Assembly (NCBI RefSeq): GCF_900129635.1 | Contig: NZ_FSRB01000001.1 | Span: 1 to 64,000, forward strand | From: Singulisphaera sp. GP187 | GTDB lineage: Bacteria > Planctomycetota > Planctomycetia > Isosphaerales > Isosphaeraceae | DNA: 64,000 nucleotides | Direction of reading: 5' to 3' | Part shown: positions 28,190 to 37,908 of the stretch, piece by piece | Numbering within the stretch: position 1 is the stretch's first letter | Layout: every line of letters begins with the position of its first letter | Notes under the pieces: generated by a model | Seen by the model: the letters and a program-made list of their open reading frames with translations, nothing else | What the model was told of the DNA's origin: nothing | Database searches by the model: none | Translations under genes and position numbers: made by a program

Positions 28190-29115
28190 TTATGCCGCAA
28201 GTCGTTTGTTTCTCATGATTCGCTCCGCGTTAATCAGGATCTTGGCGCTGACCCACATCCTTACGCGGTTCTCGTGCCGCACCCAGGCGGGCAGGGGGGC
28301 GAGTCCACCGCCGAAGGAGGTAAGGTTCGCGAACGTGCGTTCAATCCCACCGCGCAGATGATAGAGGTCATGGCCAAAGTTTGTCCGCATCAGATCGATG
28401 CACCGCAACCGATAGGGACTCTGGTCGTGATGCCCCAGTCCCGCGTCGGGATCTTCTCGTGGGGCCAGGATCTGGTAGCCCGCGGTCCCGGCCGCGTCGT
28501 ACACCGAGTTGGTGTCGAACTCGTCATCGCCCCGCATGTCGCCCCCGCCCCTGTCCTCGGACGCCAACTCCGCGGCGACCTCGTCCTCACTTGTGTTCAT
28601 CGAATCGATGCGATACGCCTCCGGGGCAGGGCGATTGCCCCAGATGGCGAAGAGCTTGTAGCCTTTGGCCCACATCCCTGCACCTCGGCCGCAACGGGCC
28701 TCCGGGGCACCGGACGCGCCGCCGACGGGCAGTGGCTTGCCATCGACGATCGTAAAGCAACGGCACGTCTTGCTCCTGGCGCAGTTGCGCCACCAAATCT
28801 CGCATGAGCATCGCGGTATCCACCCGACGAAGACGACGACTGAGCGTCGAGGCGCTGGGGATCGTCGCCGGTCGCAAGGTGGTCATCGACCAATTCCGCT
28901 CATCGCAGGCCCAACACATGGGGCGGTCGTGCAGTGGCGCCCAGAGCAACACCAGAAGGATAATGTGAGGTTGATAGGTCACGTCGATCAACCGAAACGA
29001 TTCCCCCGCCTTCATCACTGAGGTGGTACAATCGGGGCCAGAGTTCGCGTTCCCTGGTCGCCTCCCGGTAGTGATTAGCCACCTGCCTGGGGACTTTCTC
29101 AGCGAGGGTGGACAA
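28190..29115 (-). pseudogene. IS4-like transposase, disrupted by two frameshifts
   Basis: Three minus-strand frames join into one transposase. The first begins near 29115 with LAEKVPRQVANHYREATRE and WPRLYHLSDEGG. A shift at a G-run near 29010 leads to FRLIDVTYQPHIILLVLLWA and CDERNWSMTTLRPATIPSAS. A second shift near 28770 leads to FTIVDGKPLPVGG, then AKGYKLFAIWG, DEFDTNSVYD and HLRGGIERTFANLTSF. The Asp, Asp and Glu of a DDE site are all still present, so decay is recent or the frameshifts are few. The gene ends at 28190. No terminal repeats or target duplications were identified. Confidence 0.75.
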
Positions 29116-29956
29116 GCGCGGACAGTTTCAGCAGTGGTCGCGTAGACAGTAGATGGCGCGGAAGTCCTTCTCCGGCAGAGCCTTGCTTCGGCTCCTCGGG
29201 CCGCCTTGGCCGCCCAAAGTGTCCGCGCTGTTCACTGGTCCTGGCATCGGCGGTGAGAAAGTCCCCTACCTTCAGCGCACCACGGACGCGAACTCCTTTC
29301 AAGTCAAAGCCTTACTTCGTATTTGCAATTTCCTCTTTAGCCGTGGGGAAGCTTAATGTGAGTGATACCCTCGGTTGGGGGCGGGGCGGTATTCGTCCGA
29401 GCCCGAGCGGTTCCCTACCCCATTGACTCGACGGCATGTGGTCTTGCCGCAACAGTTGAAATTCCAGGGTCCAGAGTCGATGATAAAGAACCATGTGAGG
29501 AACGAAATCGGAGGGAACTCGGTACCTCTGATCGGAGGTTCTCGCCCGCCAGCCGCGTGACGACGGTAGGTCATTCCAAAATCGGGCGATCCTGCGATCA
29601 CAGGCTTTTCGGGACCAAGGAAATCACTGTGGTCGCGCACTGATATTCCAATCGTTCCCTACACGGAAACGTAAACTCCCTGGGGTTCGGCCGTCGCGAG
29701 CGGTTGCTGAATCGAATCGGTCGAGCGTGGCCTCGTTGCGACACGACCGAGGATTGCGGTTCCGTGACTGCTTCGTCGCCTCGTGACACTCGCGGCGACC
29801 TCGGCTCGAAAGGCGCTCCGGCGAATCCCTCAAAAGGGCGGCGACTCGGATCGGAACCAGACCAGGTTCTCCTGAAAATCGAGCGACCGGTTCCACCAAT
29901 AAAACCCAAGTGATTCAAGTTCGAAAACCATCATTACTATTTGTCGGGACATATTC
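29116..29956. other. Intergenic, no gene seen
   Basis: This long spacer separates the transposase remnant from the epimerase gene. The short frames on either strand are rich in Arg, Pro and Ser and carry no motifs. No promoter of the epimerase gene was found by eye. Confidence 0.45.
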
Positions 29957-30979
29957 TTGCAAACCAATCAAGGCATCACGCTGGTCACTGGGGCGGCCGG
30001 TTTTATCGGCTATCACGTGGCTCACCGGCTCTTGAAGGATGGGGAGGAGGTGCTCGCCCTCGACAATCTGAATCCTTACTATGACGTCCGGCTCAAGGAA
30101 GCGCGGCTGGCGCAATTGAATCGCTTTTCAGGCTTCCGATTCGAAGCGGTCGATCTGGCCGATCGTGCGGGGATGGAACGGCTTTTTGCCCAGCACTCGA
30201 TCGGACGCGTGATCCACCTCGCGGGCCAGGCGGGGGTCCGCTACTCCTTGAACAATCCGCATGCTTATACGGAAAGTAACATTACCGGTTTCCTTCACAT
30301 TCTTGAGTGTTGTCGCCATGCGCGTGTTGAACATCTGATCTATGCTTCGTCGAGCTCGGTTTATGGCGGGAACACGCGCGTGCCCTTTTCGGTCCACGAT
30401 AACGTCGACCATCCGGTGTCGCTCTATGCGGCCACCAAGAAGGCCAACGAGGTGATGGCCCACAGCTACGCCCACCTGTTCGGCCTTCCTTGCACGGGCC
30501 TGCGGTTTTTCACGGTCTACGGGCCCTGGGGACGGCCCGACATGGCGACGTCCATCTTCACGAAGGCGATCCTCGCCGGTGAACCGATCACCCTGTTCAA
30601 CGACGGCAGGATGAGACGCGACTTCACCTACGTTGATGACATTGTGGAGGGGATCGTGCGGTTGCTCGACCACGTGCCGGGGCCGGACCCGACGTGGTCG
30701 GCGGAGTCGCCCGATCCGGGGTCGAGCTCCGCCCCTTATCGGATCTACAATATCGGCAACAACCAACCCGTGGAGTTGTTGGACCTCGTGACGATTCTGG
30801 AACGCACGATCGGCCGTGAGGCGGTGAAACAATTCGCGCCGATGCAGCCTGGCGACGTGCCGTCGACCTATGCGGACGTCGATGACCTGATCCGCGACGT
30901 GGGCTTTCGGCCCGCCACCCCCCTGGAAGTCGGGGTTGAGCGGTTCGTGGCCTGGTATCGGGAGTATCATGGTCTCTGA
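29957..30979 (+). CDS. NAD-dependent nucleotide-sugar epimerase (UDP-glucuronate 4-epimerase-like)
   Basis: The 340-residue protein is an extended SDR enzyme. It shows the NAD-binding TLVTGAAGFIG near residue 8, the DNLNPYYDVRLK segment typical of UDP-glucuronate 4-epimerases, YASSSSVYGGN, the catalytic YAATKKANE (Tyr-x3-Lys), and LRFFTVYGPWGRPDM. All key elements are present. No ATG precedes the domain; the best start is a TTG at 29957. The product would be UDP-galacturonate or a similar sugar, a plausible donor for the EPS locus. It is the first plus-strand gene and stands alone. Confidence 0.9.
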   Translation: MQTNQGITLVTGAAGFIGYHVAHRLLKDGEEVLALDNLNPYYDVRLKEARLAQLNRFSGFRFEAVDLADRAGMERLFAQHSIGRVIHLAGQAGVRYSLNNPHAYTESNITGFLHILECCRHARVEHLIYASSSSVYGGNTRVPFSVHDNVDHPVSLYAATKKANEVMAHSYAHLFGLPCTGLRFFTVYGPWGRPDMATSIFTKAILAGEPITLFNDGRMRRDFTYVDDIVEGIVRLLDHVPGPDPTWSAESPDPGSSSAPYRIYNIGNNQPVELLDLVTILERTIGREAVKQFAPMQPGDVPSTYADVDDLIRDVGFRPATPLEVGVERFVAWYREYHGL

Positions 30980-31024
30980 CGCCCGGCCCGTTGACCGTGG
31001 GGTTCCAGGGTTGGGCCAGAAGAT

Positions 31025-31050
31025 TTCGCTCGCCTTTACGGGCGAGCGAA
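31025..31050. terminator. Perfect 10-bp stem-loop after the epimerase gene
   Basis: TTCGCTCGCC-TTTACG-GGCGAGCGAA forms a perfect stem 46 bases after the epimerase stop. It lies between convergent genes, so it could end transcription from either side, though no long T-run follows. The same arm sequence appears in the large palindrome at 40709-40837, which suggests a dispersed repeat instead of, or as well as, a terminator. Confidence 0.5.
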
Positions 31051-31216
31051 GTTTCGATTTCCAGGAGGTGGTGCGATGAGAAGGAATCTCACGCCTGGAT
31101 TGAGAACGCAACGGCCTGCTTGGCTTTGCGCTCCGATTGTCCACCTCGCTGCTCGGAGGGCACCGAACAGGCCGAGTCGGGGGGGGAGGCACCAGGGGTT
31201 CGGAGGTTGTTGGTTT

Positions 31217-31870
31217 TTAGGGGGCGTCGGAGTTGAGGATCAAGTCGGCAGCGGTAGTCAGATCCTCCGTGACATGGTAGGCGGCGACCGTTTCGTTTTC
31301 CTTTTCCGCTTGGTCGAGGCCCTTGCCCGTTTGCACGAGGATACTGCCGCGGCATCCGGCGTTGACCCCAGCCAGGACATCGCTGAGCATATCCCCAATC
31401 ATCCATGAAGCGTCCAGGTCGAGCCCGAGCGCGGCGGTAGCGCGGAAGAGCATGCCGGGGCCTGGCTTGCGATCGATGTGTTCGATCAGGCTCCGGTCGG
31501 CGCTGCCGGGAGTCGCGGGGCAGAATTCGATGGCGTCCACGGCGGTTCCCGCGGCGGCGAGTTGCCGATTCATCTCGTCGTGGATCAAGCCGAGCTGCGC
31601 CTCGGTGATCATTCCCCGGCCGATCGCCGACTGGTTCGTGACCACCACGCATGCGTAGCCGGCGGCCCGGAGCCGCTCGATCGCCTGTGCCGCACCAGGC
31701 AGGAGGCGGACTTGTAGGACGTCGGAGAGGTAGTGGACGTGTTCGATAATCGTTCCGTCGCGGTCGAGGAAGACGGCGGGTTGCCCCCCCGGAACCGAGG
31801 GACGCTCGAATCGCGAGGAGGACCGCCACGACGGATTGTGTGAGGACTGAGGCTCGAGCTCGCCGGTCAC
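31217..31870 (-). CDS. gmhB: HAD-family phosphatase, D,D-heptose 1,7-bisphosphate phosphatase-like
   Basis: The protein of about 217 residues is a HAD phosphatase of the histidinol-phosphatase/GmhB group. It contains AVFLDRDGTIIEHVHYL (nucleophile and acid Asp), VVVTNQSAIGRGMI, the Cys-containing region EFCPATP, HIDRKPGPGML and the last acidic motif WMIGDMLSDVLAG. The zinc loop of true GmhB has several cysteines; only one is clear here, so substrate is less certain. GTG at 31870 has GGAG 8 bases upstream and is chosen; a TTG precedes it by one codon. GmhB works in the ADP- or GDP-heptose pathway, which could supply a sugar for surface glycans. Confidence 0.8.
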   Translation of the reverse strand: MTGELEPQSSHNPSWRSSSRFERPSVPGGQPAVFLDRDGTIIEHVHYLSDVLQVRLLPGAAQAIERLRAAGYACVVVTNQSAIGRGMITEAQLGLIHDEMNRQLAAAGTAVDAIEFCPATPGSADRSLIEHIDRKPGPGMLFRATAALGLDLDASWMIGDMLSDVLAGVNAGCRGSILVQTGKGLDQAEKENETVAAYHVTEDLTTAADLILNSDAP

Positions 31871-32595
31871 CAAAGAATCTCCATTTTATCACCCTTGGCA
31901 ATCGCCGTTTGCTGGTCACGGTTCGGGCCACTCGAGCGAAACCGCGTGGGATCGTCGGCTGGTCGTGGTTTCGATGCCGAACCCAAAGCGCGATCCTACC
32001 ATCCGTTTTCCTGAGCGGTAAAGAGCGAGCGGGTTTGCGTTCCCTCGCCGCACCCTGGCTCGTTCGACCCGAAACCCGAGGAGTCGGGTGGGCCGTGCCC
32101 ATCCGGCGAACCTCGGTGGGGGGCGAGGCGTTGCGATTCCCGAGGGCTTCTGTAAAACTCGATCGTTAGGAATGCTCCTGTTTAGAGGTTGCCTTGGCGT
32201 GATTCTTTTCCGGCGCGCGTCTGGTTTCTTGCTCACGATCGCTCGGCCCGCTTGATGAGGGAGCGAGCCCGCAGTCGCGGATCCTGGCTTCTGCGTGCTT
32301 TTCTGGCGGATGTCGCTGGTCCCGTGCACGCGATCGGCCCTTTCGGGGCAAGGGGTCCCTTTTTTTGCGGGGACCGGATGCGCAGAGTGGGGCGAAAGTG
32401 TCGTCGGATCCGTCAATTCTTTCGAAGGAGTCGTTCTCGTTGACACGTTCGTGAGGTTTTACGCGTTACAATGGATCGTCCGCAGGGGCGTTTTCGGGTC
32501 CTTGAGATCCGATCGGTTCAGAGGGGAGCGTCCCAGGCGATTTCCTCGGTAGGCCTAAAGGTAAGGGCAGGCGCGGCTGTCGCCAGGAGGAGTTG
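31871..32595. other. Divergent intergenic region with a partial palindromic repeat
   Basis: No gene is seen in this divergent spacer between the phosphatase and the FHA gene. GGTGGGCCGTGCCCATCC at about 32088-32105 is a partial copy of the hairpin repeat at 57867-57969. Promoters for both genes must lie here but were not identified. Confidence 0.45.
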
Positions 32596-34035
32596 GTGAA
32601 CCCGACCTCGATCGAGACCCTATCGACCTTTTCCGAGTCGTGCGGCGTGGGATCATTGCGCCTGAATATCCTCGAGGATGACGGGAGTTTCGGGACGCAA
32701 CGTCCCTTCGATCAGCCCTTCCTGGTCATCGGTCGCAGTGCCGACTCCGACCTGCAGCTCGACCGCGACCTGGTGAACTCACGGCATTGCTATTTACAGG
32801 TGATCGGGGGCCGAGTCGTCTCGATCGACCTCGACAGCCTAGGCGGCGTACTCCTTGATGGAACGCCTCAGCGGTTTGGTTGGGTCACCCCGGCGAATCG
32901 GCTTCAAATTGGTCCGGTCACGTTACGGCTTCAGGGGCAGGCGGCGGGAGTCGAACGTGGCGGCGACGGGGGGCGCGGGCCACAATTGCATCCCCTCTCG
33001 ACCCAGTATGCGCGGCAACTGCCGTCGGCGGCCCTGGAGATCGACGGAGTCGCGGGGCACACCTATGGCTGGCGGATGAGCCGAGCCCTCGCCCTGATCG
33101 GACGCTCAACCGCCTGCCAGGTTCGCCTGATGAACCCGTCGGTCTCGAAATATCATGCCGCCATGATCCGGACCCCCTTGGGTGTCTGGATTGTCGATCT
33201 GCTCTCCCGCGAGGGGATCGTGGTCGATGGGGCGCACGTGCGTGCCGCGCGGCTCGAAGAGGGATCGGTCTGCCAGTTGGGATCGTTCACGCTTCGGCTC
33301 TGTCGCGGGACCATGGCACCCGCTCCGCCCCGCCGGTCTGATGCGCCTCAATCCGCAACAGCGCCAGTGCCGGCACCGGCACCCGTAACGACACCCCTGA
33401 TCCCGCAAAGTGCCAATTCCGAGGGGCGTCAAGTGCTCTTGGCGGCTTCCACGGCAGCGGAGTCACCGGTCGCTCCGGCATCAACCTGGTTGGCGAATCT
33501 CGCCGGCGACGAGTCGGCGCTCCGCCCCGCTTGGAATCCGCCGGAGCCGGGGCTCGATCCCTCCCAGCAGGCGATGATGATGTTGGCGCAGATGCTTGGT
33601 GCCATGCATCGGGATCACATGAGTTTGGTCAAGGATGAACTGACGGAAATCCGTCGGCTCGCCGAGGAGATGCACGCCTTGCGCGTGGAGATCGGTCAAC
33701 GCCCGGTCGCAGCGCTTGCCCCGATCGCCGATCCCAGGGCGTCGTCCGTGCCGGCGTCGGTTGCAGAGGCGGTGTCTGCCGAACCCGTTTGTCCCGAACC
33801 GGCGACGGAAGCCGCCCGAAACGAAGATACAGTCATGCGAGAACCGAACCGAGGCGATGTGGCCGGCAGTGGGCCTCGTGATCCCAAGGAGTGCCTGGCG
33901 ATCGCCAGCCATTTCCTCGCTTCCTACGAGCGAAATCAGGAAGGGCACTGGGCCCGGATTCTCCGAGTGCTCACCGGAACCGCGCGGGACCAGGAACCGG
34001 GGCGGGGACCGCTCAAACAAGCTCCGCTCGGTTGA
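32596..34035 (+). CDS. Protein with two FHA domains
   Basis: The GTG at 32596 is chosen because AGGAGG lies 5 bases before it; the TTG one codon earlier is too close. The 479-residue protein has a first FHA domain at about 18-115 (FLVIGRSADSDLQL, NSRHCYLQV, LLDG) and a second at about 155-248 (ALIGRSTACQVRLMN, VSKYHAAMI, VVDG). FHA domains bind phosphothreonine peptides. A Pro/Ala linker (about 245-310) and a helical part with QQAMMMLAQMLGAMHRDHMS follow. The C-terminal region is rich in Glu and Pro. It may read phosphorylation made by kinases such as the one at 44965-50157; that is an inference. No partner gene lies beside it. Confidence 0.85.
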   Translation: MNPTSIETLSTFSESCGVGSLRLNILEDDGSFGTQRPFDQPFLVIGRSADSDLQLDRDLVNSRHCYLQVIGGRVVSIDLDSLGGVLLDGTPQRFGWVTPANRLQIGPVTLRLQGQAAGVERGGDGGRGPQLHPLSTQYARQLPSAALEIDGVAGHTYGWRMSRALALIGRSTACQVRLMNPSVSKYHAAMIRTPLGVWIVDLLSREGIVVDGAHVRAARLEEGSVCQLGSFTLRLCRGTMAPAPPRRSDAPQSATAPVPAPAPVTTPLIPQSANSEGRQVLLAASTAAESPVAPASTWLANLAGDESALRPAWNPPEPGLDPSQQAMMMLAQMLGAMHRDHMSLVKDELTEIRRLAEEMHALRVEIGQRPVAALAPIADPRASSVPASVAEAVSAEPVCPEPATEAARNEDTVMREPNRGDVAGSGPRDPKECLAIASHFLASYERNQEGHWARILRVLTGTARDQEPGRGPLKQAPLG

Positions 34036-34568
34036 GCCGGATTGATTGAATCGTCTCTCCCGAGGGTCAGTTGTGTTCCTCCGACGTCCGATTTATCCAT
34101 CCCAATGTCCTCGAAAGACATCATCCCGCTTCGGCACTTTTTGATTCGGTTGACGGCTCTTGCCAAGGTCGATTCCGATGGGCATTGGATGATTCGCCAG
34201 GGAAATAATTCGCCGGAATCGGAATGAACCAAAATCATCGCGGGCGTAATATTTCGGGGTTGTTCCGAAAAGACCCTGGAAAAACCGGTCTGAGTGACTT
34301 GACAAGCCATTGGGAGAGCGTAAACTTTTTAAGTCGTGGAAGGTTGGGAGGGTTCGGTCAGTGTTGGTAGGTTGTGAAGAATTGCCGGACTGCCGCGACC
34401 TTGACGATTGTTTTTTGTTGGAGTCTTTCAGGGAAGGCCGGAGCGACAAGCAAACAAGGGGCTTGATTCTCGTCTTGGGTTCGACGATAAACATGATGCC
34501 GTGATACCAGATCACGGTGCGACTCAATCCGGCTTGACGTAACGATCACTTTCTGTAGGAGGCTGCCG
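34036..34568. other. Leader and promoter region of the small secreted protein gene
   Basis: No gene is visible. The region has a candidate promoter (34299-34326), a 7-bp inverted repeat CCGTGAT-ACCAG-ATCACGG at 34499-34517 and an AGGAGG site at 34557-34562 in front of the next gene. The leader would be about 240 bases long, which leaves room for regulation. Confidence 0.45.
34299..34326 (+). promoter_or_regulatory. Candidate sigma-70 promoter
   Basis: TTGACA at 34299-34304, a 16-base spacer and TAAACT at 34321-34326 match the housekeeping consensus in 10 of 12 positions. The next plus-strand gene starts at 34569. Confidence 0.5.
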
Positions 34569-35030
34569 ATGACTGTTTCTCGCAAAGTCTTGAGCTTGGC
34601 TGTCCTCGTTGGAGGGTGGTCGATCCTATCTCCCACCTTCGCCGAGGCGAAGACTCGTCCCCACGCAAAGAACCAGGCGCTTCACGCGATGGTGAGCGCC
34701 CGCCAGACCGCGAGCCTGAGCCCCGACTTGGGATTTGGGTCGGTTCCCCTGCCGCTCAACCAGAGGCAGGTGAATCAGTTCCTGCGGAACTATTTCAGTA
34801 ATCCCAATCCCCGGATCCCGGCGAGCTTGCGGGCCGATCCCAACTCGGCCAACGCGAACGCGCGTCGTGCCTTCGCCTTGGAAGTTTTCCGCGAACGGGC
34901 GCTCTTGAAGATCAGCAGCGTTGCGGGTGGCGTCTTCTTCACGCCTCCGGTAGGCACACCCTACACCCCGGTCGCCGCCAATAACTTCTTGCAGCGACTG
35001 CCGATCTTCCGGGTCCTTGGTATCTTCTGA
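34569..35030 (+). CDS. Small secreted protein, unknown function
   Basis: The 153-residue protein starts with a signal peptide (MTVSRKVLSLAVLVGGWSIL, cleavage probably after TFAEA near residue 27). The mature part is basic and has no cysteine. Its centre contains LPLNQRQVNQFLRNYFSNPN, and it ends with FLQRLPIFRVLGIF. I recognise no family. AGGAGG lies 6 bases before the ATG, a strong ribosome-binding site, and a good terminator follows, so the gene is a monocistronic unit and probably well expressed. It is likely exported to the periplasm. Confidence 0.8.
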   Translation: MTVSRKVLSLAVLVGGWSILSPTFAEAKTRPHAKNQALHAMVSARQTASLSPDLGFGSVPLPLNQRQVNQFLRNYFSNPNPRIPASLRADPNSANANARRAFALEVFRERALLKISSVAGGVFFTPPVGTPYTPVAANNFLQRLPIFRVLGIF

Positions 35031-35063
35031 GCTTGAGTTCAGCGAATGGGACTGGAGTTCCGA

Positions 35064-35110
35064 GTGGGGATGGTGTGGCTTGATTGCCATATCATCCCCG
35101 CTTTTGTTTT
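35064..35110 (+). terminator. Factor-independent terminator
   Basis: GTGGGGATGGTGTGGC (35064-35079) pairs with GCCATATCATCCCCGC (35086-35101), allowing G-U pairs, over a TTGATT loop, followed by TTTTGTTTT. It lies 34 bases after the stop of the small secreted protein gene. Confidence 0.8.
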
Positions 35111-35379
35111 CTGAATCACGATTTGGTTGTGCCGGGACTCGGTGCCGGCTCGATTTGCGTCGCCGCTCGCGTCGCTCGCCTCTGGGGTTCGATGAAGAAT
35201 TCCGTTGACTTCATCACGCTGTGAGCGTCTTGTAGGATTAAGAATTGTAAAGGATTCTCCCAGGGTTGGGGGGGGATTTCGATCAGTAAGAATTGGGCGT
35301 TCCGGAGTTCGCGGGTTTCAGATTCGCGCTGATCGGGGAATCTTTGGTCATCCAGGTCGGGCGGCACTCGGGAGGCGTG

Positions 35380-36024
35380 ATGCGCAACGAGAAGACATAC
35401 GAAATCAAGGTGATGATTGATCTCCCCGTTGAGACCTTGATCGAGGATGCCCGGGGCGGCGCTCCGAATTCTTTGGGGAACGCGCTCGAAGCCTACCGGC
35501 CGTATCTGGTTCGAATCGCCACCAATGAGTTGGCCCCCGACCTTCGTCCCAAGGGGGACGTTTCGGATTTGGTGCAGGAAACGTTTCTCGAGGCAGCGCG
35601 CGACTTCGGCAAGTTCACCGGCCGGACGGGCTCCGAATGGCAGTCGTGGTTACGGCAAATCTTCCTCAACAACCTGAAATTGCTGGTTCGGACCTATCGG
35701 AAAACCATCAAGCGCAACCTCAGCGTGGAGGTTTCCCTCGACCAGGTGAAGGCGGCAGGGGTCGATGATGGAGGCCTGGTCCTCCCCGGTTCCTCGCCGA
35801 GTTCGGTGGTGATGAAGCAGGAATTGGGCGAGGAGATCCAACGGGCTCTGACGCGACTCTCGGATCGGGATCGCCAGTTGCTGGTGATGAGGTTCCGGGA
35901 GCAGTGCACCTTCGAGGAGATGGGACGAAGGCTTGGGTACTCGCCGGTCGCCGCGCGGAAGGCCTTGCGGAAGGCGGTCGCACGCGTGCGGGAACAAATC
36001 GACTTCTCTTCAATGGTCGGATAG
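35380..36024 (+). CDS. ECF-like RNA polymerase sigma factor
   Basis: The ATG at 35380 has GGAGG 4 bases upstream; the frame is open to 35293 but without a better site. The 214-residue protein has region 2 with YRPYLVRIATNEL and DVSDLVQETFLEAARDFGKF, and region 4 with LTRLSDRDRQLLVMRFREQC and FEEMGRRLGYSPVAARKALR as helix-turn-helix. Between them a linker of about 40 residues is present. The family is the planctomycete ECF group. No anti-sigma factor is next to it; the genes after it on the opposite strand encode proline-rich exported proteins. Its regulon cannot be read from the sequence. Confidence 0.88.
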   Translation: MRNEKTYEIKVMIDLPVETLIEDARGGAPNSLGNALEAYRPYLVRIATNELAPDLRPKGDVSDLVQETFLEAARDFGKFTGRTGSEWQSWLRQIFLNNLKLLVRTYRKTIKRNLSVEVSLDQVKAAGVDDGGLVLPGSSPSSVVMKQELGEEIQRALTRLSDRDRQLLVMRFREQCTFEEMGRRLGYSPVAARKALRKAVARVREQIDFSSMVG

Positions 36025-36140
36025 AGGCCCGGCTGGCCAAGAGCGGGCCGACGGACCGGTCCGATCGGCCCCCGTGGAAGCGAGGGCCGGGAAGCGGCCC
36101 GACCGGCCTTGTCCTGAAATCGGTTCGATGTGGAACCGGG

Positions 36141-37766
36141 TCAACGCACAACGGTGGGACGGCTCGTCCCGATGGTCTTGATTCTCTCGGCCGCGAGTCG
36201 AGCCGTGGGGGTTTTCGGATAGACCTTCACGATCTGCTGGAAGTAGCCCAACGCCAGGCTTCGGTTTCCCGATGCTTCGATGGCGCGCGCTTGCTTCATC
36301 ACCAGGGCCGCGCGAACCTCTTGGCCGTCGACTTCCAGCCGTTCGGTCAGCCCTTGGATTCGCTCGACGGCGATTCGGGCTTGCGGCGATCCCGGATGCG
36401 TACGCTCGAGCACCCGATACGCGACCAGGGCTTCGATCGCTTTGCCGGCCGTATCCCGCTCGCGGGCCGCGGTGAGCATCTCCAGCGCGGAGAGTGGTTT
36501 CACCGGAGCCGAGACCAGTGCCCGCGCTTGCTTCGGCAGTGTTTGCAGGGTGCCCTGGGGCCGACTGCCGGTCGCTTGCGCGGCGGGCGATGAGATCGCG
36601 GGGGGCCGGTGCGTCGGGATCTCGGACCTGAGATCGGGGGATTCACGCTTGGGCTTGGACTCGGGCAAGGGCGCCAGCGGAAGCGCGAGTGGAGCGGGCG
36701 GATCGAGATTCGCCGGACTCTCGGACGAGTTCGAGACGAGCGTCTCCTTCACCTGGCTCTCTGGCCGAGGAGCGGGGGAGGTGCTGGCCGCTGCTCGGGA
36801 CGGGCCGGTCGATACCACTGGCTTGGCACTCTCCTCCGGCGTGACGTCGGCCCGTGGTGTCGGCGCCGGGGCGGCGGCCGGTAAGGGTGTGGGGGCATCC
36901 TGGACGGGAGCCGCCGGCTCGAGCCCCACCGGTTCAGGTGGTGACGACGCCTCGGAGAGTGGCGCCGGAGCAACGGCCGCCGCGCCCGGCGTGTCACGGT
37001 TGGGCTCGGGGGGAGCGTCCGGAGTTTCCAGCTCGATTCGGGTCGGCAAGGGAGCGGGAACGGGAGCGGAGGGCTCAATGGGCTTGGACTCTGCTTGATA
37101 CGTGGCAGGAATGTCCGGGCTTTCCAGCTCGATGCGAGTCGGCGCGGGAGTGGGAGCTGGGGGTTCCGGGAGCTGGGCCTTAGCTCCATCCGTTTTGGGA
37201 GCGTTCGTGGTTTCGAGCGCGATCTGGGCCGGTGCGGGAGCGGAGTCGGGAATTTCGAGGGCTCCGGTCTCAGGTGCGGCTTCAAGGGCAAGGGACGCCT
37301 GCGGTGCGATCAGGCGGGTGATATGGAAGTTGAGGGTGTAGAGGGTCTGCCCCTGGAATGGTCCGGAAAGCACTCGGATCGCGAAGTAGGTGCATTTTAA
37401 GGGGGGTTCCTCCTTGGCCCCCTCAATCTCGACGGTCTCGACGGACAGCAGTTGAACGTCGGTTCTCAGGGCCAGGTGGACGATTGTCGCGTCGGTGGCG
37501 GGATCGTTGGCCTTTTTGGCCTCATCACCCTCCGTGGCAAACAGGTTCTTGATGAAGTTGCGGCAGTCCTGACTCGTCGTGGCACACCAGAGATCGGCCG
37601 GGAACTTCTCGGTATCGAGCGAGTAAAGCACCGCGCGATCGCCGACCTTCGGCACGTAATCCGGGTCGGGGATCAAGATCGCGGCCGTCCCTTCGGTCGT
37701 CCGCTCACCCCCGAGTGACAGGGCCGGCCAGAGAACCACCAACAGAATTCCCATCAACCTGTACAT
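36141..37766 (-). CDS. Exported proline-rich protein with C-terminal TPR-like region
   Basis: The ATG at 37766 gives MYRLMGILLVVLWPALSLGG, a clear signal peptide; the frame upstream to 37835 is discarded. The 541-residue protein has an N-terminal globular part (about 20-165) with DYVPKVGDRAVLYSLD and two cysteines (ADLWCATTSQDC). A long Pro/Ala/Glu-rich linker (about 165-430) with repeated IALE/IELESPD segments follows. The last 100 residues are helical and TPR-like (AREDTAGK-type repeats, LAYFQQIVKVYPKTPTARLA pattern). It could be a periplasmic scaffold. No family name can be given. The neighbouring gene upstream also encodes a proline-rich exported protein. Confidence 0.75.
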   Translation of the reverse strand: MYRLMGILLVVLWPALSLGGERTTEGTAAILIPDPDYVPKVGDRAVLYSLDTEKFPADLWCATTSQDCRNFIKNLFATEGDEAKKANDPATDATIVHLALRTDVQLLSVETVEIEGAKEEPPLKCTYFAIRVLSGPFQGQTLYTLNFHITRLIAPQASLALEAAPETGALEIPDSAPAPAQIALETTNAPKTDGAKAQLPEPPAPTPAPTRIELESPDIPATYQAESKPIEPSAPVPAPLPTRIELETPDAPPEPNRDTPGAAAVAPAPLSEASSPPEPVGLEPAAPVQDAPTPLPAAAPAPTPRADVTPEESAKPVVSTGPSRAAASTSPAPRPESQVKETLVSNSSESPANLDPPAPLALPLAPLPESKPKRESPDLRSEIPTHRPPAISSPAAQATGSRPQGTLQTLPKQARALVSAPVKPLSALEMLTAARERDTAGKAIEALVAYRVLERTHPGSPQARIAVERIQGLTERLEVDGQEVRAALVMKQARAIEASGNRSLALGYFQQIVKVYPKTPTARLAAERIKTIGTSRPTVVR

Positions 37767-37908
37767 ATTCGCCTCGGAGTCATTGGCCTGTATGGTCTGT
37801 TGTCTCGAGCGGATTCGGGATCGGTTGCGTTCCATGGGGACCGCTACCGACCCAATCCTATGCTCATTACTGGGCTGTGACTTGGTTCCAGACCTCCGAA
37901 AATCGCAA

